Assembly: GCA_015065135.1 (NCBI GenBank)
Contig: SVQY01000011.1
Span: 1 to 59,041, forward strand
Direction of reading: 5' to 3'
DNA length: 59,041 nt
Origin: Oscillospiraceae bacterium
GTDB lineage: Bacteria; Bacillota; Clostridia; Oscillospirales; CAG-272
The first letter of the stretch is position 1. Each line of letters starts with the position of its first letter. The position numbers were made by a program, and so were the translations under genes. Shown one piece after another: positions 47,468 through 56,387 of this stretch. The notes under the pieces are model-generated. The model saw nothing but the letters and a program-made list of their open reading frames with translations. It was not told the DNA's origin and ran no database searches.

Positions 47468-48817
47468 TTATTCCAGATAGCCGCCGTGGGCGCGGATGAT
47501 CGCTTGCACCTCGGTGACGGGCACCTCAGCCGCGGCGCAGCTTTTTTTCACGGCCAGCGCGGCGGTGATGCCTGCGGCCTCTCCCATGGCAAAGCAGGGG
47601 GGCATCACGCGGATGGCCGCGTGGGCGTATTTGTCGGCGGAAAGGCATTTGCCTGCTGCCAGCAGATTATCCACGTCCTTGCTGATCAGCGCCGAAAGGG
47701 GAATGTAGTAGTTCTTTTTCGCCTTGTACGCCACGTATTGCACGCCCACTGCTTGATGGATGTCGATGGAGTTGGCGCACACGGCGATCTGCTCCTCGGC
47801 GTAGCGACTGTTCGCCACGTCCTCACCGGTCAGCAGCACGCGGCCCGCCATGCGGCGGCTTTCCCGCACGCCAAGGTCGGTGGCACTTTGGATATAGCGG
47901 ATGTCGCGCAGGGCGGGGATGTTCTTTTTCAAAAACTCGAAGATCTTTACCGTCTGGGCGCGCTGGTCGATCTCGGCCTCTGAGAGCGCCTCGCTATCCA
48001 GCTCGTTCACGCCGTTGTCGGTCTGCGCCATATTGACCAGCCAGGAGCCATCGGGGCGCTCGTAAATGCGCAGCTTCTGGGTACCGCAGGGGAAGCTGCC
48101 GTCGGCAATACCCTTGTCAAAAATATCCATATAAAAGCGCTCGCGCATCTCGTTGTGCTCGGCCATATAGGCGTTCAGCTCGTCCGCGTGCACGCCGTCG
48201 ATGACGAAAAAGAGCGAGGCGGTCTGCAAAAAGCCGTTCTCGTCACCGCGGAAGGTCTCTGCCCCTGCCTTGGCGGCAAGAGAGGCGCTGCCGCTGGCAT
48301 CGATGAACACGCTTGCCGTCACGGCGGAAATGCCCTCATTGTCCGCCAGATAAGCGGTCCTGATGCGCCGCTGCTCGGTGTCGCAGCCAATAAGGGTATT
48401 GTGATATAGCACGCGCACGCCCGCCTCGCGGCAAAGCGTTTCCGCCACGCGCTTCATCGTCTCGGCCATAAAGGGGGTCACGCCGATATGACCCTTCAGG
48501 CGGTAGCCCGAGTGGCTGTTATTGCCGGGGCAATCCTCATAGGAGATGGCGCCGCCCTCTGCAATCATCCGCTCTACAAATTCGCTGAAAAAGCCGCGGA
48601 TGATGCGGTTTTTGCCCTCCGCGTCATAGCAGGTCATAAAGGGGCCGACCAGACCCTTGGTGGCGGTGCCGCCAAGACAGCCGCCGCTTTCACACAGAAT
48701 GACACGGGCGCCCTCGCGCGCCGCGTTGACGGCAGCGGAAATGCCGGCGACACCGCCGCCGACCACCAGCACGTCGCAGTCATATGTTTTTTGAATGGGA
48801 AAGAAAACATTTGCCAT
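47468..48817 (-). CDS. FAD-dependent oxidoreductase
   Basis: A 449-residue flavoprotein of the FAD_oxidored group: VLVVGGGVAGISAAVNAAREG near the start binds FAD, GGCLGGTATKG follows, and an end motif (AAGKCLSADKYAHAAIRVMP, GEAAGITAALAV) is typical. The substrate is not known; such enzymes are often part of carbohydrate-use clusters. It is divergent from an AraC regulator. The left gap (48818-49190) holds two intergenic repeats and no gene. Confidence 0.8.
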   Translation of the reverse strand: MANVFFPIQKTYDCDVLVVGGGVAGISAAVNAAREGARVILCESGGCLGGTATKGLVGPFMTCYDAEGKNRIIRGFFSEFVERMIAEGGAISYEDCPGNNSHSGYRLKGHIGVTPFMAETMKRVAETLCREAGVRVLYHNTLIGCDTEQRRIRTAYLADNEGISAVTASVFIDASGSASLAAKAGAETFRGDENGFLQTASLFFVIDGVHADELNAYMAEHNEMRERFYMDIFDKGIADGSFPCGTQKLRIYERPDGSWLVNMAQTDNGVNELDSEALSEAEIDQRAQTVKIFEFLKKNIPALRDIRYIQSATDLGVRESRRMAGRVLLTGEDVANSRYAEEQIAVCANSIDIHQAVGVQYVAYKAKKNYYIPLSALISKDVDNLLAAGKCLSADKYAHAAIRVMPPCFAMGEAAGITAALAVKKSCAAAEVPVTEVQAIIRAHGGYLE

Positions 48818-48929
48818 AGTGATATCCTCCGTGTCTTGGAATTTTTGATTTGTGGGGATGCTTGATGTTTTTTGTTTTGTGTGAAATGCTCGCCCCTACG
48901 GGCTCTGCGTTGTTTCGCTGCTGATGCGG

Positions 48930-49110
48930 AGACTACTCTCCCACCGCTAAAGCGGTCCCCCCTCCCTCACAAGGGAGGGCCAATTATCTCCGCAGCTTCG
49001 ACATAAAGTCCTTTGCAAAAGCACTATTTATCCATCCGCTGTCTGAAAGCAACGACCCCAGTAGCCTTTCCTTGTGAGGGAAGGTGGCGTCGAGCGAAGC
49101 GAGGTGACGG
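48930..49110. repeat. two dispersed palindrome copies
   Basis: CTAAAGCGGTCCCCCCTCCC-type copy at 48945-48985 and CCTTTCCTTGTGAGGGAAGG at 49068-49090, both of the family described at 903. Confidence 0.5.
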
Positions 49111-49192
49111 AAGAGTAGTCTCCAAACAATAACCGGCTTTGTACTGATCCCCGGCTGATCCGCTATCGTCCCTTTTATTTTATCACGACCGC

Positions 49193-49221
49193 TTGCATTT
49201 TTCCATACAATATGCTAAAAT
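49193..49221 (+). promoter_or_regulatory. promoter of AraC gene
   Basis: TTGCAT and TAAAAT (extended TGC) with a 17-base spacer. Confidence 0.65.
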
Positions 49222-49260
49222 GTTTTTTATAAAATCCAACAATGAAAGGGGCGAAAGAAC

Positions 49261-50049
49261 GTGGAAAAGCCGTTTCGGTTTATAGAATACAAAACCACCT
49301 ACCGCGACGAGTTCGATGTGACCGAGGGGCGGCAGCCCACCTTTGCGCTGTTCTATTTGAAGGAGGGCAGCTTCCGCCTGCGCATGGACGGCACCGAGAC
49401 CGTGATCGGTGCGGGGGATTGCGCGGTCTTTGCCGATGATGTGGATTTCAACCGCTCGGTCATCTCCCCCATCCGCTTTATCTATTTGAAATTCGCGCAA
49501 AATCCCCAATGCAGCTTTTCGCTGCCACTGCCGATGGGCAGGGTCACGGTACGGGATCGGCAGCGCTTTCTCTCTAACCTCGATCGCTACGAAGCGCTGA
49601 TGGATGCCACCGATGCCCGTTCTTTGTATTACAGGGAGCATTGTCTGGAGGATATCCTGGTGCAGCTCTCGGACGAATATACCGGCGGCAGAGTCGCCGC
49701 CGCCACCGACGGCCTTGCCGATTGTCACGATCCTCTGGTGCATCGCGCGGTGACCCTGATACGGGAGGGCATACGGGGCAAGCTGCGGCTCGCTGAGCTT
49801 TGCCGCGCCCTTTCCACCAATCCCTCCACCCTGAATTTCAAATTCCGCAAGGAGCTGTCTCTCTCGGTGGGGGCGTTTATCACCGCAGAGCGGATGCGCA
49901 CCGCCACGCGGCTGCTGGTGGGCACCAGCTTTTCGGTCTGCGAGATCGCCGCGCGCTGCGGCTATGAAAATATCTACTATTTCAGCACTGCCTTCCGCAA
50001 ATGCTATGGCGTTGCCCCCTCGGTCTATCGCAGCCGCTACCGTGGGTGA
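49261..50049 (+). CDS. AraC-family transcriptional regulator
   Basis: A 262-residue regulator: an N-terminal cupin-like domain (FALFYLKEGSFRLRMDGTET) and two helix-turn-helix motifs (LRLAELCRALSTNPSTLN and FSVCEIAARCGYENIYYFST). The start is GTG at 49261 after AAAGGGG. It is divergent from the FAD oxidoreductase, its likely target. Confidence 0.82.
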   Translation: MEKPFRFIEYKTTYRDEFDVTEGRQPTFALFYLKEGSFRLRMDGTETVIGAGDCAVFADDVDFNRSVISPIRFIYLKFAQNPQCSFSLPLPMGRVTVRDRQRFLSNLDRYEALMDATDARSLYYREHCLEDILVQLSDEYTGGRVAAATDGLADCHDPLVHRAVTLIREGIRGKLRLAELCRALSTNPSTLNFKFRKELSLSVGAFITAERMRTATRLLVGTSFSVCEIAARCGYENIYYFSTAFRKCYGVAPSVYRSRYRG

Positions 50050-50156
50050 GCCGCACCGCTTGGGATCCGAAAGCTACGCATGAAATATGTGGCACAATCG
50101 TGGTAAACCGATGAAAAAACAGCGAGTGACAGATAGAGGCAGAATGCATTTTGTAA

Positions 50157-50215
50157 AAGGCTCCCTTGTGCAAAGGGAGCTGTCAAGCGAATGCGAGACT
50201 GAGGGATTGTAGGTT
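50157..50215. repeat. dispersed palindrome of GGCTCCCTTGTGCAAAGGGAGC type
   Basis: A hairpin with a directional tail (TGTCAAGCGAATGCGAGACT) of a kind common between genes in gut Clostridia. Nothing else is seen in 50050-50320. Confidence 0.55.
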
Positions 50216-50323
50216 GCATGAAGGTGAATACGGTCCCTCTGTCATTTTCTTGCGAAAAAGCAGACCGGGGGAGCGTTTTATTTTATGGCGTTACATAAAT
50301 TTTGCTTTTTTTGCCGGGTGGAC

Positions 50324-50352
50324 TTGTAAAAATCGTTTTTATATGTTAAAAT
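50324..50352 (+). promoter_or_regulatory. promoter of membrane protein/metG unit
   Basis: TTGTAA and TAAAAT with a 17-base spacer. Confidence 0.65.
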
Positions 50353-50388
50353 AACAATATTAAGCCAAAAGGAGGAGGGGAGTGCGCT

Positions 50389-51234
50389 ATGGATCAGGCT
50401 GTTACGGCCGCGCCGATGCGGCAAAAGCCGCGCGCTGCCGATACTGTTTCCGGCGTGATGAAAAACGCCACGCAGCTCCTGCAGCGGCCGGGCAATCTCG
50501 GCACGATGATCACCTCCTTGCTCTTTTGCCTGCTGCTGGCAGTAGGCTGGCTTGCCGCCATGCAGCTGCTGGCCATCCCGGTGACGATGCTGCAACGCAG
50601 CGTGACCTCCTTCGGGGCCTATCTGCTGCTGGAGGTGCTGTACTGGCTGCTTTCCGGCGTGCTGCTGACGGTGAGCGTGCTGCCCGCCCTTCTCGGCAGG
50701 ATCCGTCTTGCCGGTATGCTGGCGATGGGAGCGTACCCCGACCTCGGGGAGCTGCTCTATTATTACACCTCCTGGCGGCGACTTGGCCGTGCGGTGATCA
50801 CGGCGCTGATCGCCTTTCTGGAGCTGATGATCCCCGTCACGGTGGGGCTGGGGCTGGCAGTCGGCAGCTTCGCGCTCTATGAATACGTGTTCTGGGAGGT
50901 CTTTTTTAACGAGTGGGTGGCACAGCTCTGCCTGGTGCTCTGTCTGCTGCTCTCGCTCCTGCCCACCCTGATCACGGCGCTTCTCACCGGTATGCTGGCG
51001 CTTTCCACCGCCTTTGCCGTTGGCAACGAGCAGCTGCCCCTCACGCGCTGCGTGGCGCTGTCCTGGCGCCGCTCGATCCGCCGCATCGGCACGCTGCTGC
51101 TTTTTGCGCTGCGCACGGTCTGGCATCTGCTGCTATCCCTTTGTACCATCGGCGTACTGCACCTTTTGTGGTACGGCCATCACAATATCATATCTTATCT
51201 GTGCCTTGCAATGGCACTGGACCAAGGAGACTGA
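50389..51234 (+). CDS. polytopic membrane protein before metG
   Basis: A 281-residue inner-membrane protein with about five to six hydrophobic segments (MITSLLFCLLLAVGWLAAM is the first). It is not a known transporter. AGGAGG precedes the ATG. Two bases after its stop begins metG, so it is co-transcribed with it. Function unknown. Confidence 0.7.
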   Translation: MDQAVTAAPMRQKPRAADTVSGVMKNATQLLQRPGNLGTMITSLLFCLLLAVGWLAAMQLLAIPVTMLQRSVTSFGAYLLLEVLYWLLSGVLLTVSVLPALLGRIRLAGMLAMGAYPDLGELLYYYTSWRRLGRAVITALIAFLELMIPVTVGLGLAVGSFALYEYVFWEVFFNEWVAQLCLVLCLLLSLLPTLITALLTGMLALSTAFAVGNEQLPLTRCVALSWRRSIRRIGTLLLFALRTVWHLLLSLCTIGVLHLLWYGHHNIISYLCLAMALDQGD

Positions 51235-51236
51235 AC

Positions 51237-53219
51237 ATGAAAGAAAAATTCTATTTGACTACAGCCATCGCCTATGCCTCCCGCAAGCCCCATTTCGGCA
51301 ACACCTATGAGGTCATTATGGCCGATGCCGTGGCGCGCTACAAGAGATTGCGCGGCTATGACGTATTCTTCTGCACCGGCACCGACGAGCACGGTCAGAA
51401 GATCGAGAATCTTGCCAATGAGGCGGGCATCACCCCTCAGAAGTACGTGGACGGCGTGGCAGGGGAGATCAAGGGCATCTGGGATAAGATGAACTCCTCC
51501 TATGACTATTTTATCCGCACCACCGACCAAAACCACGTGGACGCCGTGCAGAAGATCTTCAAGAAGTTCTATGAGCAGGGCGACATCTATAAGGGTCATT
51601 ACGAGGGCTGGTACTGCACCCCCTGCGAGTCCTTCTTCACCGAAACACAGGTGGTGGACGGCAAATGCCCCGACTGCGGCCGCCCCGTGCAGCAGGCCAA
51701 GGAGGAGGCATACTTCTTCAAGATGAGCAACTATGTGGAAAGACTCCTTGCCCACATCGATGCCAACCCCGATTTCATCCAGCCCGAGAGCCGCAAGAAG
51801 GAAATGATCAACAACTTCCTGCGCGTAGAGGGCGGTCTGCAGGATCTCTGCGTTTCCCGTACCTCCTTCAAGTGGGGCATTCCGGTTGACTTTGATGACC
51901 GCCACGTGACCTACGTGTGGCTGGATGCCCTGACCAACTATATCACCGCCCTCGGCTATGACCCCGACAAGAGCTACGAGGAGCAGTCCGCGCACTTCAA
52001 GAAGTACTGGCCCTGCGACGTGCATATCATCGGTAAGGATATCCTGCGCTTCCATACCATCTACTGGCCCATCTTCCTGATGGCCCTGGGTCTGCCGCTG
52101 CCCAAAAAGGTGTTCGGTCACCCCTGGTTCAATGCCGCAGAGGAGAAGAAGGGCGGAGACGGCGCCGAGGTCAAGATGTCCAAGTCCCGCGGCAACGTGA
52201 TCTATGCGGACGAGCTTGCTGAGACCTTCGGTGTGGACGGCGTGCGCCATTTCGCGCTCTCCGAGATGCCCTACGATCAGGACGGCCGCATCTGCTATAC
52301 CAACGTGCTGACCCGTTACAATACCGACCTTGCCAATAACCTCGGCAACCTGGTCAGCCGCACCCACGCCATGACCAAGAAGTATTTTGACGGCGTGATC
52401 CCCGCACCTGCCGCAGAGGAGGGCACCGACGGCGAGCTGAAGGCCGCCTTTGCCGCCGCCAAGGCTGATTTTGAGCGCTATATGGACGATTACCATATTG
52501 CCGATGCCTGCGATGCCATCTTCAACGCCCTGCGCCGCGCGAATAAGTATATTGACGAGACCACCCCCTGGGCGCTGGCCAAGGAGGAGAGCAACAAGCC
52601 CCGTCTCGGCACCGTGCTCTATAACCTGCTGGAGTGCATCCGCGAGGCTGCCGTGATGCTGCAGGCGCTGCTGCCTGCTACGGCCACCTCTATCTTCGCC
52701 CAGCTGAACACCGACAAGACCGACTACGCCACCATTGATGCCTTTGGCGCGCTGGAGAGCGGCAAGCCCCTCGGCGAGGCGGCAATGCTCTTTGCCCGTG
52801 TGGACGAAAAGGTAGTGGACGAGATCATCAAGAAGCGCGAGGAGGCAGCACTTGCCGCAGAGAAGGCAAACGCCCCCGTAGAAAAGCCCGAGGGCTGCGC
52901 CCTCATCGGCATCGAGGACTTTATGCAGGTAGAGCTGCGCACCGCCAAGGTCATCGCCGCCGAAAAGGTGCCGAAGGCCAAGAAGCTGCTGAAGCTGCAG
53001 GTGGATCTGGGCTATGAGCAGCGCCAGGTGGTTTCGGGCATTGCCAAGTTCTATGAGCCCGAGGCGCTGGTCGGCAAAAAGATCATTCTTGTGGTCAATC
53101 TCAAGCCCGCCGTGCTTTGCGGCATTGAGTCGAACGGCATGATCCTTGCCAGCGGCGAGGAGCAGGTGCGTGTGGTGTTCCTGGACCCCGAAACGCCTCT
53201 TGGTGAAAGAGTCCGTTGA
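51237..53219 (+). CDS. metG: methionyl-tRNA synthetase
   Basis: A 660-residue class I synthetase that charges tRNA-Met. The HIGH motif is seen as KPHFGNTYE, with Asn in place of the last His. A zinc knuckle CTPCESFF...CPDCG and the KMSKS motif (VKMSKSRGN) follow. An anticodon-binding helical domain and a C-terminal tRNA-binding/dimer domain (IEDFMQVELRTAKVIAAE) end the chain. CAAGGAG precedes ATG 51237. The nearest downstream gene is tatD, as in many Firmicutes. Confidence 0.95.
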   Translation: MKEKFYLTTAIAYASRKPHFGNTYEVIMADAVARYKRLRGYDVFFCTGTDEHGQKIENLANEAGITPQKYVDGVAGEIKGIWDKMNSSYDYFIRTTDQNHVDAVQKIFKKFYEQGDIYKGHYEGWYCTPCESFFTETQVVDGKCPDCGRPVQQAKEEAYFFKMSNYVERLLAHIDANPDFIQPESRKKEMINNFLRVEGGLQDLCVSRTSFKWGIPVDFDDRHVTYVWLDALTNYITALGYDPDKSYEEQSAHFKKYWPCDVHIIGKDILRFHTIYWPIFLMALGLPLPKKVFGHPWFNAAEEKKGGDGAEVKMSKSRGNVIYADELAETFGVDGVRHFALSEMPYDQDGRICYTNVLTRYNTDLANNLGNLVSRTHAMTKKYFDGVIPAPAAEEGTDGELKAAFAAAKADFERYMDDYHIADACDAIFNALRRANKYIDETTPWALAKEESNKPRLGTVLYNLLECIREAAVMLQALLPATATSIFAQLNTDKTDYATIDAFGALESGKPLGEAAMLFARVDEKVVDEIIKKREEAALAAEKANAPVEKPEGCALIGIEDFMQVELRTAKVIAAEKVPKAKKLLKLQVDLGYEQRQVVSGIAKFYEPEALVGKKIILVVNLKPAVLCGIESNGMILASGEEQVRVVFLDPETPLGERVR

Positions 53220-53578
53220 CCTTTGAAAAATCGTGCATAGCGGTGTTGCTCCTCAAAAGCGGCTCGATGTAGAGCTACTACACCCTTCGCCTTGCTTTTT
53301 GCGGTGCGCCGTGCTCTACACAATTTTGCTTTGGTCAAAAGCGATGAAAAAATACTCGACGCCGCCGCGAAAGCGGCGGCGCTTGCCCTTTTTGCGAAAG
53401 TTTTCGTCCACCTTTTTCAAAAGGTGGTGGGGGGGAGGGGGCAACGCCCCGTATTACGCCGTTTCTTTTTGATAACTTTTTCTTTGCGGCTCATACCGAC
53501 AAAGAAAAAGTGGCTAAGGCATTTTGAGATCTTATAGGCGTCTCGCTTTGTATGATCAATTCTATGAACGGAGAAACC
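53220..53578. other. intergenic region with hairpins, no gene
   Basis: Contains a hairpin with TGTAGAG and CTCTACA ends (53267-53320) and a palindrome CCACCTTTTTCAAAAGGTGG (53408-53427). No reading frame has an RBS. Confidence 0.4.
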
Positions 53579-54376
53579 ATGGAAAAGCTATTTGACTCCC
53601 ACGCACATTATTACGATAGCCGCTTCGCGCAGGAGGGCGACGGCGCTCACGCGCTGCTGACCGCGCTCTTTGCCGATAACGTGGGTCATATTATCAATAT
53701 CGGTACAGATATTGAAAACTCCAAGATCTGCATCGCCCAGGCGGCGAAATACGAGAATATGTATTGCACCGTGGGCATCCACCCCTCGGACGGCCTGCGA
53801 TATGCCGACCCCGATGCGGCATTGGCTGACTTGGAGCAGCTTTTGGGCACGCCCGAGAGCCGCAAGCGCGACAAGATCGTTGCCCTGGGTGAGATCGGCC
53901 TGGATTATCATTGGGATGCCGATAAAAAGACAGAGCAGGCCTATCTGCTGGAAAAGCAGCTGCTGCTGGCCGAAAAGCACGGCCTGCCGGTGGTCATCCA
54001 CGACCGCGAGGCCCACGGCGATTGCTTTGACGCCATCTGCCGTCATCCGCAGCTGCGCGGCGTGTTCCACAGCTATAGCGGCTCGGCCGAAATGGCAAAG
54101 GATCTGGTGCGCCGCGGCTGGTATATCTCCTTTTCGGGGGTGGCCACCTTCAAAAACGCCCCCAAGGTGCGGGAGGCCATCGCCGCGGTGCCGGATGACC
54201 GCATCCTCATCGAGACCGATGCCCCCTATCTCGCCCCCGTGCCGCACCGCGGCAAGATGAATCATTCGGGCTATATGTACTATACCGCCGAGGCGGTGGC
54301 GGCGGTGAAGGGCATCGACACCGATGCCGCCATCCGCCTGACCGCCGAGAACGCCAAGCGACTGTTTGATATCTGA
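53579..54376 (+). CDS. tatD: TatD-family metal-dependent nuclease
   Basis: A 265-residue TIM-barrel hydrolase: FDSHAHYYD (DxHxH metal site), ALGEIGLDYH, HDREAHGDCF, FHSYSGS and IETDAPYLAP are all in place. TatD enzymes remove nucleotides from single-stranded DNA or RNA ends and also act on D-aminoacyl-tRNA. GGAGAA precedes ATG 53579. It is ten bases ahead of the MFS gene. Confidence 0.92.
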   Translation: MEKLFDSHAHYYDSRFAQEGDGAHALLTALFADNVGHIINIGTDIENSKICIAQAAKYENMYCTVGIHPSDGLRYADPDAALADLEQLLGTPESRKRDKIVALGEIGLDYHWDADKKTEQAYLLEKQLLLAEKHGLPVVIHDREAHGDCFDAICRHPQLRGVFHSYSGSAEMAKDLVRRGWYISFSGVATFKNAPKVREAIAAVPDDRILIETDAPYLAPVPHRGKMNHSGYMYYTAEAVAAVKGIDTDAAIRLTAENAKRLFDI

Positions 54377-54386
54377 GGAGTGCTGT

Positions 54387-55643
54387 ATGACCCCTGACTT
54401 TAAACGAACGAAATTCGCCTGCTATGCGGCGTATTTTACCATGGCGTCCATCTTCAGCCTGCCGCCGCTGCTGTTCGTGACCTTCGAGCAGCTGTACGGC
54501 CTCTCCTATACCCAGCGCGGCGCGCTGATCCTGATCAATTTCTGTACGCAGCTCGCCGTGGATCTGATCTTTACGGTCTTTTCCAAGCACTTCAATGCAA
54601 AAGTGATCGTGCGGATCATGCCCCTCATTACCACGCTGGGGCTTACGACCTATGCCGTGGTGCCCTGGATCTGGCCGAGCGCCGCTTACGTGGGGCTTGT
54701 GATCGGCACCGTGATCTTTTCGGTGGCATCGGGCCTTTCCGAGGTGCTGCTCAGCCCCGTGATCGCCGCCATTCCCTCGGATCATCCGCAGCGGGATATG
54801 AGCCTGCTCCACTCGCTTTACGCCTTTGGCGTTTTTACGGTGGTAGTGATCAGCTCGGTCTTTTTCAAAATATTCGATCAGAGTAGCTGGATGTATCTGA
54901 CCCTCTTTTTTGCCGCTCTGCCCGTGATCGCGGCGGTGCTCTTTATGCTCTCTCCCATGCCCGATATGGCGGCAGGGGCGGGGGAAAAACCGAGCGTGGA
55001 GGGCACCAAGCGACGGGCGCTTGGCATGGCGCTTTGCGTTGGCTGCATCTTCTTTGGCAGCTGCGCCGAGAACGTGATGTCCAACTGGGTCTCCAATTAC
55101 GTGGAAAGCGCCCTCGGTATTGATAAAACGCTGGGCAATATCCTCGGCATGGCCATGTTTGCCATCCTGTTGGGGTTGGCGCGTATCCTGTATTCCCGCT
55201 ACGGCAAGAATATCACCGCCGTGCTGCTTTGCGGCATGGTCGCCGCCATTGCCTGCTATCTGACCGTGGCCTTGGTGAATAACGCGGTGGTGGCGCTGAT
55301 CGCCTGCGCGCTGACCGGCTTCGTCACCTCTATGCTCTGGCCCGGCTCGCTTATTATGATGGAAGAAAAACTCCCCGGCGTAGGTGTTGCCGCCTTTGCG
55401 TTGATGGCCGCCGGCGGAGATCTCGGCGCCTCGGTGGCGCCGCAGCTCATGGGTGTCGTGGTGGATCAGGTCTCTGTCAGCGGCTTTGCCGCCGGGCTTG
55501 GTGAAAGGCTGGGGCTGACCACCGAGCAGGTCGGACTGAAGGCGGGTATGCTGATCACCGCCGTATTCCCGCTCCTTGGCACGCTGCTGGTGATCGTTAT
55601 CATGCGATACTTCAGGCAAGAGCGGAAGAAAAACGAAAAATAA
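54387..55643 (+). CDS. MFS transporter
   Basis: A 418-residue inner-membrane protein with 12 hydrophobic segments and the two-fold layout of the Major Facilitator Superfamily, close to the fucose/sugar-porter-like branch (LSEVLLSPVIAAIPS between halves). The substrate is not known. GAGGAG precedes ATG 54387. It is probably co-transcribed with tatD. Confidence 0.82.
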   Translation: MTPDFKRTKFACYAAYFTMASIFSLPPLLFVTFEQLYGLSYTQRGALILINFCTQLAVDLIFTVFSKHFNAKVIVRIMPLITTLGLTTYAVVPWIWPSAAYVGLVIGTVIFSVASGLSEVLLSPVIAAIPSDHPQRDMSLLHSLYAFGVFTVVVISSVFFKIFDQSSWMYLTLFFAALPVIAAVLFMLSPMPDMAAGAGEKPSVEGTKRRALGMALCVGCIFFGSCAENVMSNWVSNYVESALGIDKTLGNILGMAMFAILLGLARILYSRYGKNITAVLLCGMVAAIACYLTVALVNNAVVALIACALTGFVTSMLWPGSLIMMEEKLPGVGVAAFALMAAGGDLGASVAPQLMGVVVDQVSVSGFAAGLGERLGLTTEQVGLKAGMLITAVFPLLGTLLVIVIMRYFRQERKKNEK

Positions 55644-55654
55644 AGCCATTTCAC

Positions 55655-55678
55655 GCCCCGACGGCACCCCGTCGGGGC
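55655..55678 (+). terminator. hairpin after MFS gene (first of twin copies)
   Basis: GCCCCGACGG-CACC-CCGTCGGGGC. The identical hairpin ends the next gene. No T run follows this copy. Confidence 0.7.
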
Positions 55679-55697
55679 ACAAAAAGGAGGAAAACAC

Positions 55698-56156
55698 TTG
55701 AAAAAACGTTGGATCGTGCTGCTTTCACTATTGCTCGCCATGCTGTTGATCGCCTCCTTCTTCCTGATAACAGCCGGCCGCGTATACGAGGCCGACGGGA
55801 AAGTGCAGAACAAGCGCATCTGTGTGAAGGATATTACATATGAAGACGGTGTTCTTTACTGCACCTTTATCAATAAGACGTGGTGGAGGGCGAGCTGTGG
55901 CTATTGGCCTTCGACCGAAAAAATGATCGATGGAGAGTGGAAAGGCTATACGCTTCACCCGGGATTGCCCGTCAAAAAGATGGCTCGCATCGTTGAGCCG
56001 TTTCAATCCGTTACGGTGGAGGTCCCCATCACACGGGATAAAAGCGAGCTGGTGGGGAGCTACCGTGTCAGAGATTGCGATCAGAGGCATCCCTTGACCG
56101 GGGACCACACGATAGCCGTCGGCTATTTCACCATCACCGAGGATATGCTGCAATAG
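55698..56156 (+). CDS. small exported protein, third paralogue type
   Basis: A 152-residue protein: signal anchor (KKRWIVLLSLLLAMLLIASF) and one beta-rich domain (ITYEDGVLYCTFINKTWW; end VGYFTITEDMLQ). The strand pattern matches one domain of the tandem pair at 45519 and 46493, so it is a one-domain relative. The start is TTG at 55698 after AGGAGG. It is enclosed by two identical hairpins. Confidence 0.72.
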   Translation: MKKRWIVLLSLLLAMLLIASFFLITAGRVYEADGKVQNKRICVKDITYEDGVLYCTFINKTWWRASCGYWPSTEKMIDGEWKGYTLHPGLPVKKMARIVEPFQSVTVEVPITRDKSELVGSYRVRDCDQRHPLTGDHTIAVGYFTITEDMLQ

Positions 56157-56163
56157 AATTCAC

Positions 56164-56187
56164 GCCCCGACGGCACCCCGTCGGGGC
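56164..56187 (+). terminator. terminator (second twin copy)
   Basis: The same GCCCCGACGG-CACC-CCGTCGGGGC hairpin, here followed by ATTTTT. Confidence 0.85.
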
Positions 56188-56281
56188 ATTTTTGCGTGTT
56201 TTTCATTCACTTTTTGTTTATATTGCACAAACACGTGCTGAAAAATTTTACATCCAATGTCAAAAAGTTCCTATTTTTCTC

Positions 56282-56310
56282 TTGCAAAACTGTCTTTTCT
56301 TTTGTATAAT
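56282..56310 (+). promoter_or_regulatory. promoter of EF-G-like gene
   Basis: TTGCAA and TATAAT with a 17-base spacer. Confidence 0.75.
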
Positions 56311-56387
56311 AAAAGTAATGTATGAAAAAATATCCTTTTCTACAGCATTCTAATCCCGCTCGAAGCGGAAGACAGGAGGAAACAATT

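Noticed and set aside
51285-51311. Inactive metG because of HFGN instead of HIGH
   Set aside because: Class I synthetases tolerate Asn at the last position, and all other motifs and the full length are intact.
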